Source: Gillisia sp. (lineage in GTDB: Bacteria > Bacteroidota > Bacteroidia > Flavobacteriales > Flavobacteriaceae). Taken from it: 64,000 nt of DNA. Numbering within the stretch: the stretch's first letter is position 1; the number at the start of each line of letters is the position of its first letter. The notes beneath the pieces are model-generated. The model ran no database searches. It was not told the DNA's origin and worked only from the letters and a program-made list of their open reading frames with translations. Position numbers and translations under genes: made by a program. Shown in pieces: positions 42,879-51,412 of the stretch. Location of the stretch: assembly GCA_024635655.1 (NCBI GenBank), contig JAGXIL010000045.1, positions 1 through 64,000 on the forward strand, written 5' to 3'.

Positions 42879-43520
42879 TTAAATATCCAGCTGTTTTAAT
42901 TCCTTATAATTATTGTGTAACCGCTTGAGCAAAATTCCGTAAAGGAGTTTGTAAAACAACCATAAAAGACCTAAAATCGCAAAAACAACTAAGGTCGTTA
43001 CCCCAAGAAAAATAAGCCACTGCATGGCGTTAAAAGAGTAATCTTTGGTTTGATCTATGGCCTCTGCATTATTTATATGGTAATCAAAAGTGAAATAAAT
43101 AGAAACAAGGGAGGTAAAAAAGGTTGATATGATTACGTATGCAATATAAAACTTAACTGTTCTTCTTGTTTTAAGTATATTTTGCATCAGGGTAACAGAG
43201 TCATCTGTAGCCGATATCTTTTTATAATTTTTGTAAAACTGATATATGAAATAAAAGGTAATCGTATATCCTATGATATAAACGGCAATGGTAAATCCGG
43301 TGAGTTGAATTCGCTCAAGTTCAGCCCAATATTCTTCATTCATTAGAAAAACATTCAGTACCGCCCATAAAAGGAATTCTATAATACTTATGACGAAGAT
43401 CCACTTCACTATAGAAGAAGATTTTTTCCAAAGCATTTTATAGATCTGGTCATAGCTAAGCCTGGGGTATTTACCTTCCTGCTTTTTCCAGTCCTTTTTT
43501 AATAAATCTAATTCATCCAT
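42879..43520 (-). CDS. Membrane protein partner of ECF sigma factor
   Basis: A 213-residue protein with a charged cytoplasmic N-terminus (MDELDLLKKDWKKQEGKYPRLSYDQIYKMLWKKSS) and four transmembrane helices. It follows the ECF sigma gene by 6 bases. The N-terminal helical segment is where an anti-sigma binding motif would lie, and the same gene pair is common in flavobacteria, so I infer an anti-sigma or signal-receiving role. No zinc-binding anti-sigma (HxxxCxxC) motif is present. Confidence 0.72.
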   Translation of the reverse strand: MDELDLLKKDWKKQEGKYPRLSYDQIYKMLWKKSSSIVKWIFVISIIEFLLWAVLNVFLMNEEYWAELERIQLTGFTIAVYIIGYTITFYFIYQFYKNYKKISATDDSVTLMQNILKTRRTVKFYIAYVIISTFFTSLVSIYFTFDYHINNAEAIDQTKDYSFNAMQWLIFLGVTTLVVFAILGLLWLFYKLLYGILLKRLHNNYKELKQLDI

Positions 43521-43526
43521 GCGCTA

Positions 43527-44021
43527 TTACGGATTTAAAATGTTTTTCAACTTTGTCTTTACCCTGTTCATTTTCACTCTTGCATTCACTTCGCTTATTC
43601 CCAACGTTTCAGAAATATCTCTGTAATTTTTGTCTTCCAGATACAAAAATACCAGGGCTTTCTCTATGTCATTAAGCTCTTTAACAGCGTCATAAAGAAG
43701 TTTTAGTTGCTTTTCCGATTCGTTGTCGTATTCTTCTGCCTGTATTCTGAAATGTACAGTGTCATAGTCCTGAGTCTGAATTCCTCGCTTTTTCTTACGA
43801 TAAAGTGTAATCGCAGTATTTAAAGCCACCCTATACATCCAGGTGCTAAATTTTGAATCACCTCTGAATTTTGGATATGCTTTCCATAGTTGTATTGTGA
43901 CCTCCTGAAAAAGGTCATTATGCGAGGCTTGATCATTTGTATAGATGCGACAAATTTTGTGCACAATATTTTGGTGCTTCTCGAGATTGCTTACAAATTG
44001 ATGTTCAAGTTCTTTATTCAC
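43527..44021 (-). CDS. ECF-subfamily RNA polymerase sigma factor
   Basis: A 164-residue sigma factor with only regions 2 and 4. Region 2 has DLFQEVTIQLWKAYPKFRGDSKFSTWMYRVALNTAI, binding the -10 element and core polymerase. Region 4 has IEKALVFLYLEDKNYRDISETLGISEVNARVKMNRVKTKLK, the -35 recognition helix-turn-helix. Length is normal for ECF factors. It is co-transcribed with the four-helix membrane protein that probably controls it. Its upstream region is divergent to the NDH-2 gene over about 197 bp. Confidence 0.92.
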   Translation of the reverse strand: MNKELEHQFVSNLEKHQNIVHKICRIYTNDQASHNDLFQEVTIQLWKAYPKFRGDSKFSTWMYRVALNTAITLYRKKKRGIQTQDYDTVHFRIQAEEYDNESEKQLKLLYDAVKELNDIEKALVFLYLEDKNYRDISETLGISEVNARVKMNRVKTKLKNILNP

Positions 44022-44132
44022 AAATGTTGGTTAGCCTTATATATGTCTCAACTTTACAAGAATGTTACAAAAGTCTTTTGCAGGAATTTATAAAGGTTAA
44101 CAAATAAATAGATTTGACCTAATTTGCCGACC

Positions 44133-44147
44133 TAAGATCAAATCTTA
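44133..44147. promoter_or_regulatory. Palindrome upstream of the NDH-2 gene
   Basis: TAAGAT-CAA-ATCTTA is a perfect 6-3-6 dyad, with a further TAAGAT half-site starting at 44150 or nearby. It sits about 70 bases before the NDH-2 start and 110 bases from the sigma factor start. No -7 box matches the consensus well, so its assignment as an operator is tentative. Confidence 0.4.
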
Positions 44148-44218
44148 ACTAAGATTTGTAACTGCCAATTTATATTTTTTCGTGTTAAAATTTTATCTTA
44201 CAGAAAAAATATATTTTA

Positions 44219-45520
44219 ATGAATATTCCCAACACTGATCTGCCACGAGTGGTGATAATAGGAGGAGGTTTTGGAGGGATCACCTTAACCGGAAAGCTGC
44301 TAAAAGAAAAAGTACAAACCGTTCTAATTGATCGAAACAATTTCCACACCTTTCAACCATTGCTTTACCAGGTATCCACATCTGGTTTAGAGCCTGATTC
44401 TATAGCCTATCCTTTTCGAAAGATTACAAGGTCCAGCAAAAATGCCTTTTTTAGAATGACTGAAGTATCCAGCATAGATCCCGAAACAAATACTGTTCAT
44501 ACCCCCATAGGGGATCTGGTTTTTGACTATTTGGTTATAGCCACAGGTTCAAAAACAAACTTTTTTGGAAACACAAGTATAGAAGAAAACGGGATGTGGA
44601 TGAAAACCATACCCCAAGCTTTGAACATTAGGAGTTTGATCCTGGAGAACCTAGAACAGGCAGAAATTACCAGTGATCCTGCACATCGTAAAGCCCTGCT
44701 AACCTTTATTCTGGTAGGAGCAGGACCCACAGGAGTTGAACTAAGTGGAGCCATTGCCGAACTAAAAAATCAAATTGTCACCCACGATTACCCTCATATT
44801 GATCCTGAAGAAATGGAAATTCATTTGCTGGAAGGCCTGGGCAGGGTTTTACCTCCTATGAGCGAAAAAGCATCAGAGAACGCACATAAATTCCTGAAAG
44901 AGCTTGGAGTTCAGGTGCATTTGAATACTATGGTAGAATCATATGACGGACTTCTGGTGAAAACCAATACAGACAGGACCTTCAGGACTTCTACTTTTAT
45001 TTGGAGTGCCGGAGTTACCGGGGCCCCTGTCAAAGGATTAAAAGCAACGGCACTTGTAGAAAAAGCAAACAGATATGAAGTAAATGTTTTTAACCAGATA
45101 AATGGATACGAGAACATTTTTGCCATTGGAGATATTGCTTTAATGGCCACAGCCGATTATCCCAGAGGCCACCCAATGGTAGCACAACCGGCTATACAAC
45201 AGGGAAAAAACCTGGCAAAAAATATTAAGCGGTTAATTAAGGGTGAGAAATTAACACCTTTTGATTACCGCGATAAAGGATCTATGGCAACAATAGGCCG
45301 CAACAGGGCAGTAGTAGATATGGGTAAATTAAAATTCGGAGGATTTTTTGCCTGGTTTATCTGGATGTTCATACACCTTTGGTTTTTAATAGGCTTTCGC
45401 AACAGATTAGTCACTTTCCTTAACTGGGTCTACAATTATATCAATTACGATAAAGCAGCAAGATTAATTATTCGCCCCTTTAAAGGAAGAAAGATCCAGA
45501 TGGAGGATAAAAAGGCTTAA
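44219..45520 (+). CDS. Type II NADH:quinone oxidoreductase-like FAD protein (NDH-2)
   Basis: A 433-residue flavoprotein of the NDH-2 family. The FAD motif is VVIIGGGFGGI, the NAD(P) motif is FILVGAGPTGVELSGAIAEL near residue 165, and FAIGDIALM closes the FAD domain. A C-terminal amphipathic/hydrophobic segment (FFAWFIWMFIHLWFLIGFRNRL) anchors it to the cytoplasmic face of the membrane. It would pass electrons from NADH to menaquinone without pumping protons. Monocistronic. The 409-bp region downstream contains a long hairpin and then a terminator. Confidence 0.92.
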   Translation: MNIPNTDLPRVVIIGGGFGGITLTGKLLKEKVQTVLIDRNNFHTFQPLLYQVSTSGLEPDSIAYPFRKITRSSKNAFFRMTEVSSIDPETNTVHTPIGDLVFDYLVIATGSKTNFFGNTSIEENGMWMKTIPQALNIRSLILENLEQAEITSDPAHRKALLTFILVGAGPTGVELSGAIAELKNQIVTHDYPHIDPEEMEIHLLEGLGRVLPPMSEKASENAHKFLKELGVQVHLNTMVESYDGLLVKTNTDRTFRTSTFIWSAGVTGAPVKGLKATALVEKANRYEVNVFNQINGYENIFAIGDIALMATADYPRGHPMVAQPAIQQGKNLAKNIKRLIKGEKLTPFDYRDKGSMATIGRNRAVVDMGKLKFGGFFAWFIWMFIHLWFLIGFRNRLVTFLNWVYNYINYDKAARLIIRPFKGRKIQMEDKKA

Positions 45521-45818
45521 CAGGATTTTGTAAATACCCGTTTTCTATGATTTTTTCTCAAGGAGCTTAAATGGTAGTGCCTTTCATTTTTCTTCTTCTT
45601 TAGGCGCTTAAACCCGGTTTGCTTCTGTTCCTTTTATAGGATTAAAAGTTTTTTGATGTTTAAAAAACCTTAACCTTAAAAATTGCGTAGATATACTGAA
45701 GCGTAAAAGGGTTTTTTCTGAATGTTTTTAAATTGTTTGAATTGCCAAAGAATATCTCAATAGTTTTGAAATTTTCTAGTTAGTACCCTTTGAATGTTTC
45801 TGTTTTTGGTTGGTTGGA

Positions 45819-45850
45819 GAAAGGTTTGTTCTGGAAAGAGCAAACCTTTC
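45819..45850. other. Long perfect hairpin, possible small-RNA or 3'-end structure
   Basis: Left arm GAAAGGTTTGTTCT, GGAA tetraloop and right arm AGAGCAAACCTTTC pair over 14 positions with a single G-U wobble. It is followed by CCCTTTG, not a T-run, so it is not a standard terminator. It lies 25 bases before a real terminator and about 300 bases after the NDH-2 gene. Confidence 0.6.
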
Positions 45851-45874
45851 CCTTTGTAGATTAAAATTTTATAT

Positions 45875-45910
45875 AAAAAAACCGACTGTTTTATAGCAGC
45901 CGGTTTTTTT
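45875..45910. terminator. Bidirectional terminator
   Basis: Seven A, stem CCG-x-CTG/CAG-x-CGG with one internal mismatch, 8-base loop, then seven or more T. It lies between the NDH-2 transcript and the convergent anti-sigma operon and can stop both. Confidence 0.88.
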
Positions 45911-45929
45911 TACTTTGATGGGTTTGTTT

Positions 45930-46718
45930 TTAACTCTCAACTACTCCCAGGGTGTACAGTTGTTCCATGGTAGGAGATTCGCTTCCGCCCTCAGGTTCAA
46001 GGGTGATCCCAAATGCTTCTGAAGCATTTGGATTAGGTAATTCAAATACCTTATTCTCATCTTCTTCGAAATTATCCAGCATCCCTATGCTGGAGGGAGT
46101 AAGCGGAGAAAGTTTTAAAGACCATACCTGGTACACCATTCCCCGGGGAGGAGCAGGCAGGTTCTTGGCATCTATATAAGCGGTGTCTCTGGTCTCGTCC
46201 CAAAAAACGGTTGCATATGCATTGGGGGCCACTTCCTGACCCTCAAGGGGAACTCTGATAATATTCCTGTCCAACACTACTGAAAGTAAATCTTCAGCCT
46301 TTTGAGCATCGTTCCTTGCATCGGCTATTTGTGATTCTATTTGTGCTTTTTCCGCTTGTGCAGCCTGTAGAGATTCCCTTAGCTCCCGGTTTTTATTAAA
46401 CATGAAAAATAATCCTACCAGTAATAATAAACTGGCAGCCCAGCCGATATAAGCGGGGATACGGGTCCTTTTTCTTTGTGGTATGGAGGAATTTCCGGAT
46501 TCCAATTTTTGTTTAATTGAGTTAATAAGGAATTGAGGGTTATTTGGTGCTACTGCAGCACTTAAATCCAATAATGCGGCTTCAATTTCCTCAACTTCTT
46601 TTTCCAGCTCTGGATACTGTTTTATATTTTGTGTGACTTCTGCGCTTTCTTCCTCAGATAGCGCCCCATACACGTATAGTTCCAAAATTCCGGATTCTAT
46701 GTATTTATTTATATCCAT
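45930..46718 (-). CDS. RskA-like anti-sigma factor
   Basis: A 262-residue anti-sigma factor: a cytoplasmic N-terminal domain (IESGILELYVYGALSEEESAEV), one transmembrane helix near 90-108, a coiled coil (about 110-145) and a C-terminal RskA-type extracytoplasmic domain with AYIDAKNLPAPPRGMVYQVWSLK and EGGSESPTMEQLYTLG. It shares one base (TAATG) with the sigma gene's stop, so it is translationally coupled and should hold that sigma factor at the membrane. Regulation of the release step is unknown. Confidence 0.9.
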   Translation of the reverse strand: MDINKYIESGILELYVYGALSEEESAEVTQNIKQYPELEKEVEEIEAALLDLSAAVAPNNPQFLINSIKQKLESGNSSIPQRKRTRIPAYIGWAASLLLLVGLFFMFNKNRELRESLQAAQAEKAQIESQIADARNDAQKAEDLLSVVLDRNIIRVPLEGQEVAPNAYATVFWDETRDTAYIDAKNLPAPPRGMVYQVWSLKLSPLTPSSIGMLDNFEEDENKVFELPNPNASEAFGITLEPEGGSESPTMEQLYTLGVVES

Positions 46719-47248
46719 TAGTTTAATACTCTCGCTCTTAATTTATCAATACAAACCCGATTTCTTGTTTTAACGGTTCCCAATGGAATAGCCAATTCCT
46801 CTGCGGTTTCTTTTTGGGTAAATCCTTTAAAGAACAAGAGGTCAATTAACTTTTTGCAAACCGGACCAAGGATGTCAATATATTTTTGCAAACCAATAGC
46901 ATCCATTTTACCGGATATATTACTATTCGCTTCAAGAATATCTACGAAATTATCACTCTTTAGGTTTAATCTGGCGTTTTTGAAATCTTTTGACCTTAGT
47001 TTGTCAATAGAAGCATTTCTTGCTATGTTCAGTACCCAGGTAAAAAATCTTCCTTTATCCGGATTATAGGAAGATGCATTATTCCAAATTTTTAAGAATA
47101 CATCCTGAAGAAGCTCTTCAGCGATAGCGGTGTCTTTGACGATACTGTAGATGATCCCGTAGGTGCTCTCTGAGTAAAGTTGATAGATCCTTTCAAAGGC
47201 TTTTTGATTTCCCCCCTGAAGTTCAGCAATTAGTTTGTCTTGTTGCAT
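46718..47248 (-). CDS. ECF-type sigma factor of the RskA pair
   Basis: A 176-residue sigma factor with region 2 (YSESTYGIIYSIVKDTAIAEELLQDVFLKIWNNA and FFTWVLNIARNASIDKLRSKDF) and region 4 (LIDLLFFKGFTQKETAEELAIPLGTVKTRNRVCIDKLRARV). It resembles SigK/SigL-type ECF factors, which are paired with RskA. It shares a one-base stop/start overlap with the anti-sigma gene. It is the second ECF system in the window and unrelated in detail to the one at 43.5 kb. Target promoters are not visible. Confidence 0.92.
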   Translation of the reverse strand: MQQDKLIAELQGGNQKAFERIYQLYSESTYGIIYSIVKDTAIAEELLQDVFLKIWNNASSYNPDKGRFFTWVLNIARNASIDKLRSKDFKNARLNLKSDNFVDILEANSNISGKMDAIGLQKYIDILGPVCKKLIDLLFFKGFTQKETAEELAIPLGTVKTRNRVCIDKLRARVLN

Positions 47249-47289
47249 TAAATTAAAATATTGGTCTAAAGTAGAAAATATAAATCATA

Positions 47290-47323
47290 AAAAAAGCAAA
47301 AGCAACCCCTGGTTGCTTTTGCT
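47290..47323 (-). terminator. Terminator of sodC
   Basis: A 13-bp perfect stem (AGCAAAAGCAACC with its complement), a 3-base loop and, read on the minus strand, a T-run. It sits between the sodC stop and the sigma factor start and insulates the two. Confidence 0.9.
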
Positions 47324-47346
47324 CGTGTTAATTATTGAATGTTCTT

Positions 47347-47940
47347 TTACTCATTTATCTCACCACATCCAACTCTTGTTCCTGCGTCACCTGAAGGTTG
47401 GGTTGTGAAATCGTCAACCCCGTCATGGACAACTACAGATGTTCCGATGATATTCTTTGTTTCGTCGTCACATCCAATACACCACTCATCAGTAGAGAAA
47501 GTAATAGTGCCATTACCATTAGCATCAACTTTGAAATTTCCGATATCTCCTTTGTGGTACCCTTCTGAGTCACCCCATTCCCCATGCTTTTCAAAAGTTG
47601 GGTTCCAGTGTCCTCCTGCAGATGATCCATCTTCAGCAGAGCAGTCGGCATTCTCGTGAAGGTGAATAGCGTGCATCCCTTCTGAAAGCCCATCAATGAC
47701 AGCGGTCATAGTCACTTCTCCGTTCTCTTCAGTAAAGACAGCATTACCTGAAAGTTCACTACCACTTCTGGATTCTATTTCTACCTGTAACTTTCTGCTC
47801 TGTTGCAGTGGGTCATTATCAGTGGTTTGTATAGTATCCTGTTCCATCATAGCATCAGTGTCATCATCTCTGTTTTCATTTCTGCAGCCGGAAATAATAA
47901 CAGCAGTACAAAGTAAAAATGTTAAGCTTATTCTTTTCAT
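47347..47940 (-). CDS. sodC: Cu/Zn superoxide dismutase lipoprotein
   Basis: A 197-residue SodC with lipobox ISGC (Cys19). Copper/zinc ligands are recognisable: His93 and His95 in AIHLHENADC, His111 in GGHWNP, His129 or nearby and His172 in VVHDG; the disulfide partners are Cys100 and Cys192 in RVGCGEI. It detoxifies superoxide in the periplasm, anchored to the membrane. A short low-complexity stretch follows the lipobox. An additional Cys pair (CIGC, around 154-157) is unusual. It is monocistronic with its own terminator, upstream of and codirectional with the RskA-type sigma gene. Confidence 0.92.
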   Translation of the reverse strand: MKRISLTFLLCTAVIISGCRNENRDDDTDAMMEQDTIQTTDNDPLQQSRKLQVEIESRSGSELSGNAVFTEENGEVTMTAVIDGLSEGMHAIHLHENADCSAEDGSSAGGHWNPTFEKHGEWGDSEGYHKGDIGNFKVDANGNGTITFSTDEWCIGCDDETKNIIGTSVVVHDGVDDFTTQPSGDAGTRVGCGEINE

Positions 47941-48197
47941 AATAATATAAGGTTTGTTAGCGTATAGTTGCCTCTAAAGTAATTTGATTCCACAGATCCA
48001 CCAAGTATTTAAGGATTGCTTAACAATACACCTGATTGAAAGTCGTTTGACTCGCCCTCTCCTGCACCCATTTCATTTGAAAAATAATGTCTTAACTACC
48101 TCCTGAGAAATGAAAATAATTATTATTTAATTAACAGAAGTTGTATGAATATTATCTATTATAGTTATTGAGAAATCAAAAAACAGCATTTTTTAAG

Positions 48198-49304
48198 ATG
48201 GTCATAAATAACTTAAAGAAGACAAATACGGCATTAATCTTTATATTTTTAGTTATTGCAGGACTCTATGTGGGTGCCTCTTTTTTTATCCCTATTACCT
48301 TTGGAATTTTCTTTGCCACTCTTGTATTACCGGTTTGTAATTATTTAGAGCGCAAGGTGGGTTTGGGAAGAATATTATCCAGCTTTATTAGTACTTTCCT
48401 CCTAATGGTAGGAGTAGGGGTGGTCTTCTTTTCTTTAATTCAACAGCTGGGAATATTTACAACCGATCTCGTAGAGAGAAAGGATGAGATCCAGAATTAT
48501 TTAGTATTGGTTCGTAGTGAAATCATGGAATCAACAGGATTTACCCTGGAGCAACAAGAGGAAATGTTTAGGGACAGGTTATCACAGATCTTACAATTCA
48601 CGCAAAAATTTGTTTCCGGCCTCCTTACAGGTGTTTTGGGAATGGTTTTAAAATTCCTGCTTATTCTCATTTATGTTTTTTTGTTTTTGATCAATAGAGA
48701 TAAATTCAAAAAATTTATACTGGAGTATGTTGATCAGGATCATAAAGAGGAAGCCAATGTCATTTTAAGAGACACAAAAAAAGTTGCTCATAAATATTTA
48801 TGGGGCAGGATCCAGGTGATGCTAATTCTTGGGGTGATGTACCTCATTACCTTTACGGCCTTTGGGCTGGAACACACTGCCTTATTAGTTATTTTTGGAG
48901 TAATTGTAACAATTATACCCTATATAGGCCCTTTTATCAGCGGATTACTTCCTATACTTTTTATGATCGTATTTGGAGGAACTACAACTGAAATTGTAAT
49001 ATTTTCTATCATTGTTCTTATTATCCAACTTATTGAAAGCTATGTTTTAGAACCTCTGATTATAGGTGCAGAAGTAAAACAAAGTCCGTTATTTATAATT
49101 ATAGCCATCATTTTGGGAGGGGCAATATGGGGAACAGCAGGTTTAATTTTATTTGTACCCATTTTTGGGATCATGAAGATCATCTTTGACCATACCCCAG
49201 ATTTAAAACCCCTGGGTCACCTCATTGGTTATGAAAGGGAAGGGTCTGATGCAAAAGCCGGGGAAGGAATTTTTACCCAAATAAAGAATAAGTTCAAAAA
49301 GTGA
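48198..49304 (+). CDS. AI-2E family transporter
   Basis: A 368-residue membrane protein of the AI-2E/PerM family with about eight transmembrane helices. It has FIPITFGIFFATLVLPVCNYLERK near the N-terminus, a long amphipathic segment in the middle, the EEANVILRDTKKVAHKYLWGRIQV block, and the C-terminal IQLIESYVLEPLIIGAEVKQSPL and GGAIWGTAGLILFVPIFGIMK signatures. I start at the ATG giving MVINNLKKTN, because the longer frame begins with TTG. Members export AI-2 or act as Na+/H+ antiporters; the substrate is unresolved. Confidence 0.88.
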   Translation: MVINNLKKTNTALIFIFLVIAGLYVGASFFIPITFGIFFATLVLPVCNYLERKVGLGRILSSFISTFLLMVGVGVVFFSLIQQLGIFTTDLVERKDEIQNYLVLVRSEIMESTGFTLEQQEEMFRDRLSQILQFTQKFVSGLLTGVLGMVLKFLLILIYVFLFLINRDKFKKFILEYVDQDHKEEANVILRDTKKVAHKYLWGRIQVMLILGVMYLITFTAFGLEHTALLVIFGVIVTIIPYIGPFISGLLPILFMIVFGGTTTEIVIFSIIVLIIQLIESYVLEPLIIGAEVKQSPLFIIIAIILGGAIWGTAGLILFVPIFGIMKIIFDHTPDLKPLGHLIGYEREGSDAKAGEGIFTQIKNKFKK

Positions 49305-49323
49305 TCAGGTGATCAAACCTTAT

Positions 49324-50535
49324 TTAGGCCCCTTGTTTTGTAATGATCTGAACTTTTTCTTTTAATGTCTTATGTACCGGACATTTGTCTGCAATTTGAA
49401 GGATCCGGCTTTTTTGTTTGTCGTCAAGCTGCCCCTTTACAATGATTTCCCTTTCAAAAGTATCAATTTTTGCAGTGGTGCTTTCGCAATTTTCACAATC
49501 TACTGCGTGAGATTTGGAATGATTGACATGAGTTTCAACTGTTTCCAAATCCCAGTTTTTTCTTCTGGCATACATTTGAATGGTCATAGAGGTACAAGCT
49601 GCTAAAGCTGCAGATAAATAATCATAAGGAGAAGGCCCAAAATCCTTGCCTCCAAAGCTTAAAGGTTCATCAGCTATAAAATTATGGTTTCCGGACTTTA
49701 AATAAGTAGTAAATCCCTTTTCGCCTAGGCTTGCTACTACTTCGTGCCTGGAAACGGGCAAGGTTATTTCAGGAATTTCAATATATCTTTGGGCCCAACT
49801 GCCTATGAGCTCTCCGGCATATTGTGAGTCTTCTTTTTTAGTTAATAAATGATCTGCACCACTAAGAGATACAAAGCTTTTCGGATGCTTGGCGGCAACA
49901 TAAAGTTCTTCTGCATTTTTTATTTCGACGATGTTATCTTCAGGAGAATGAAGGATCAACAGGGGTTTGCGGAGCTGCGAAATTATGGTCTTTAAGTTTT
50001 TTGTTTTAAGATCTTCAAGAAATTGATTTTTAATGGAAAAAGATCTACCGCCAATATTGACTGAAGCTATCCCCAAAGACTTAATTTCCTCCAGCTCGCT
50101 TTTCAACAGGTGGGTTACATGGTTGAGCGAGGAAGGAGTGCCCAGGGTTGCCAGAGCAGTTACTTCAGGAATTTGCTGTGCTGCAAAAATTGCTGCAGCC
50201 CCTCCCAGGGAGTGCCCTATAATTAGTTCAGGGGCTTTATAATTTTTCTTTAGAAAGTTGGCAGCCTCTATAAGATCTTCCACATTTCCGGAAAAATTGG
50301 ATTCTGAAAAATCCCCTTCACTTTCTCCAAGCCCTGTGAAATCAAATCGCAGTACCCCATAACCTCTTCCTGTTAAGGCACTGCTGATATTCTTTGCTGC
50401 AAAAAAGTTTTTGTTGCAGGTAAAGCAATGGGCGAAGAGTACAAAACTATGTGCTGTTTGGTTAATAGGCAATTCTAGATAACCAATAAGTTCCTCACCT
50501 TTTATATTCTGGAATTTTACTTTTGAACTATTCAT
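49324..50535 (-). CDS. Alpha/beta hydrolase-OsmC fusion protein
   Basis: A 403-residue two-domain enzyme. The N-terminal domain (1-about 260) is an alpha/beta hydrolase with nucleophile Ser109 in GHSLGG, Asp in LHSPEDNIVE and His in SGADHLLTK. The C-terminal domain (about 270-403) is an OsmC/Ohr-like peroxidase with both cysteines (LAACTSMTI and DKCPVHKTL). Such fusions recur in bacteria and are annotated as bifunctional, suggesting that a peroxide-bearing ester is handled in one protein. I start at MNSSKVKFQ; the longer frame adds 22 hydrophobic residues. Monocistronic, a plausible OxyR target. Confidence 0.9.
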   Translation of the reverse strand: MNSSKVKFQNIKGEELIGYLELPINQTAHSFVLFAHCFTCNKNFFAAKNISSALTGRGYGVLRFDFTGLGESEGDFSESNFSGNVEDLIEAANFLKKNYKAPELIIGHSLGGAAAIFAAQQIPEVTALATLGTPSSLNHVTHLLKSELEEIKSLGIASVNIGGRSFSIKNQFLEDLKTKNLKTIISQLRKPLLILHSPEDNIVEIKNAEELYVAAKHPKSFVSLSGADHLLTKKEDSQYAGELIGSWAQRYIEIPEITLPVSRHEVVASLGEKGFTTYLKSGNHNFIADEPLSFGGKDFGPSPYDYLSAALAACTSMTIQMYARRKNWDLETVETHVNHSKSHAVDCENCESTTAKIDTFEREIIVKGQLDDKQKSRILQIADKCPVHKTLKEKVQIITKQGA

Positions 50536-50638
50536 CGTAATTTTATTTAGATTTATCTTGGGAGGAAAGTACATTGCTTTTTTAAAATAAAAAAGCTGCA
50601 AAAGAATCCTCCTGCAGCTTTTCCTAATGTAAACCTTT

Positions 50639-51400
50639 TTAATCCAGTTCTTTTATTGTGATGTCCCTGTACCATACCTGGTCCCCATGATCCTGAAGAG
50701 CTATATGCCCGGATTTATATGTTCCGAAATCGTCCCAATCACTAAACTTGGAATTCTTCACCAGGTTTTCCCATTCTTCACCGTGTAAAGGAAATTCTGT
50801 TACCTGTGTACCATTCAATGTTACAGATCCCTTATTGGCTTCGTGGTCAATTCTAATAACCGTTGTATTCCATTCTCCCACCGGATTAGTGGCATCTGTA
50901 GAGGGTTCTACCATATCGTATAATGCCCCGCTCTGTCTTATTGGGCCATTCGCTGCATCAGGATGTTTCTGATTATCCAAAACCTGGATCTCAGGACCTG
51001 TTAGATACGGCTCATTAAGTTCTTCCCGTTCCTGAACACCCCACATAATTCCACTGTTTCCTCCTTCGGAAATCTTCCATTCCAGGGAAAGCTCAAAATT
51101 TGTGAATTCATCTTCAGTAATTAAATTTTCTGAAGCAGAACCCTGTCCTTCAGAAGGTGAAAAAGTAAGTGCTCCATCCTCGATTTTCCATTTGGTAATT
51201 TCATCGTGATTGTACGCTTTCCAACCTTCCAGATTTTCTCCATTAAACAGTGTAGTGACTTCCTGATTCTCATTTTCATTGGTTTGCATACCCTGATCCT
51301 GATTTTCTGTTGTTAATGATTCCTCCTGATTATTTCGGTCACTTTTACAGCTAAAGGTTAAAACTGCAGTAGCCATTAGTATTAAACTAGTATATTTCAT
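50639..51400 (-). CDS. DUF1080 (3-keto-disaccharide hydrolase) lipoprotein
   Basis: A 253-residue lipoprotein (lipobox LTFSC, Cys18) with a disordered Gln/Glu/Asn-rich linker and a DUF1080 domain of the concanavalin-like jelly-roll fold: TLFNGENLEGWK, the GNSGIMWGVQE block, the GALYDMVEP segment and the terminal GHIALQDHGDQVWYRDI, all typical. The family is now known to hydrolyse 3-keto-glycosides by beta-elimination. It is the last gene of the minus-strand operon and would act in the periplasm on glycosides oxidised by the divergently encoded GMC oxidoreductase. Confidence 0.9.
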   Translation of the reverse strand: MKYTSLILMATAVLTFSCKSDRNNQEESLTTENQDQGMQTNENENQEVTTLFNGENLEGWKAYNHDEITKWKIEDGALTFSPSEGQGSASENLITEDEFTNFELSLEWKISEGGNSGIMWGVQEREELNEPYLTGPEIQVLDNQKHPDAANGPIRQSGALYDMVEPSTDATNPVGEWNTTVIRIDHEANKGSVTLNGTQVTEFPLHGEEWENLVKNSKFSDWDDFGTYKSGHIALQDHGDQVWYRDITIKELD

Positions 51401-51412
51401 TTAATTTATATT

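Larger units (their letters stand above)
45521..45929. other. 409-bp intergenic region with a 14-bp hairpin and a terminator
   Basis: There is no convincing reading frame on either strand. The region is strongly AT- and T-run-rich. Features: a long hairpin at 45819-45850 and an A/T-flanked terminator at 45875-45910, both listed separately. The stretch 45540-45800 contains several short T-rich segments but no match I recognise to a known RNA family. Confidence 0.55.

Noticed and set aside
45819-45850. Rho-independent terminator for the NDH-2 gene
   Set aside because: There is no T-run after the stem. The true terminator is at 45875-45910.
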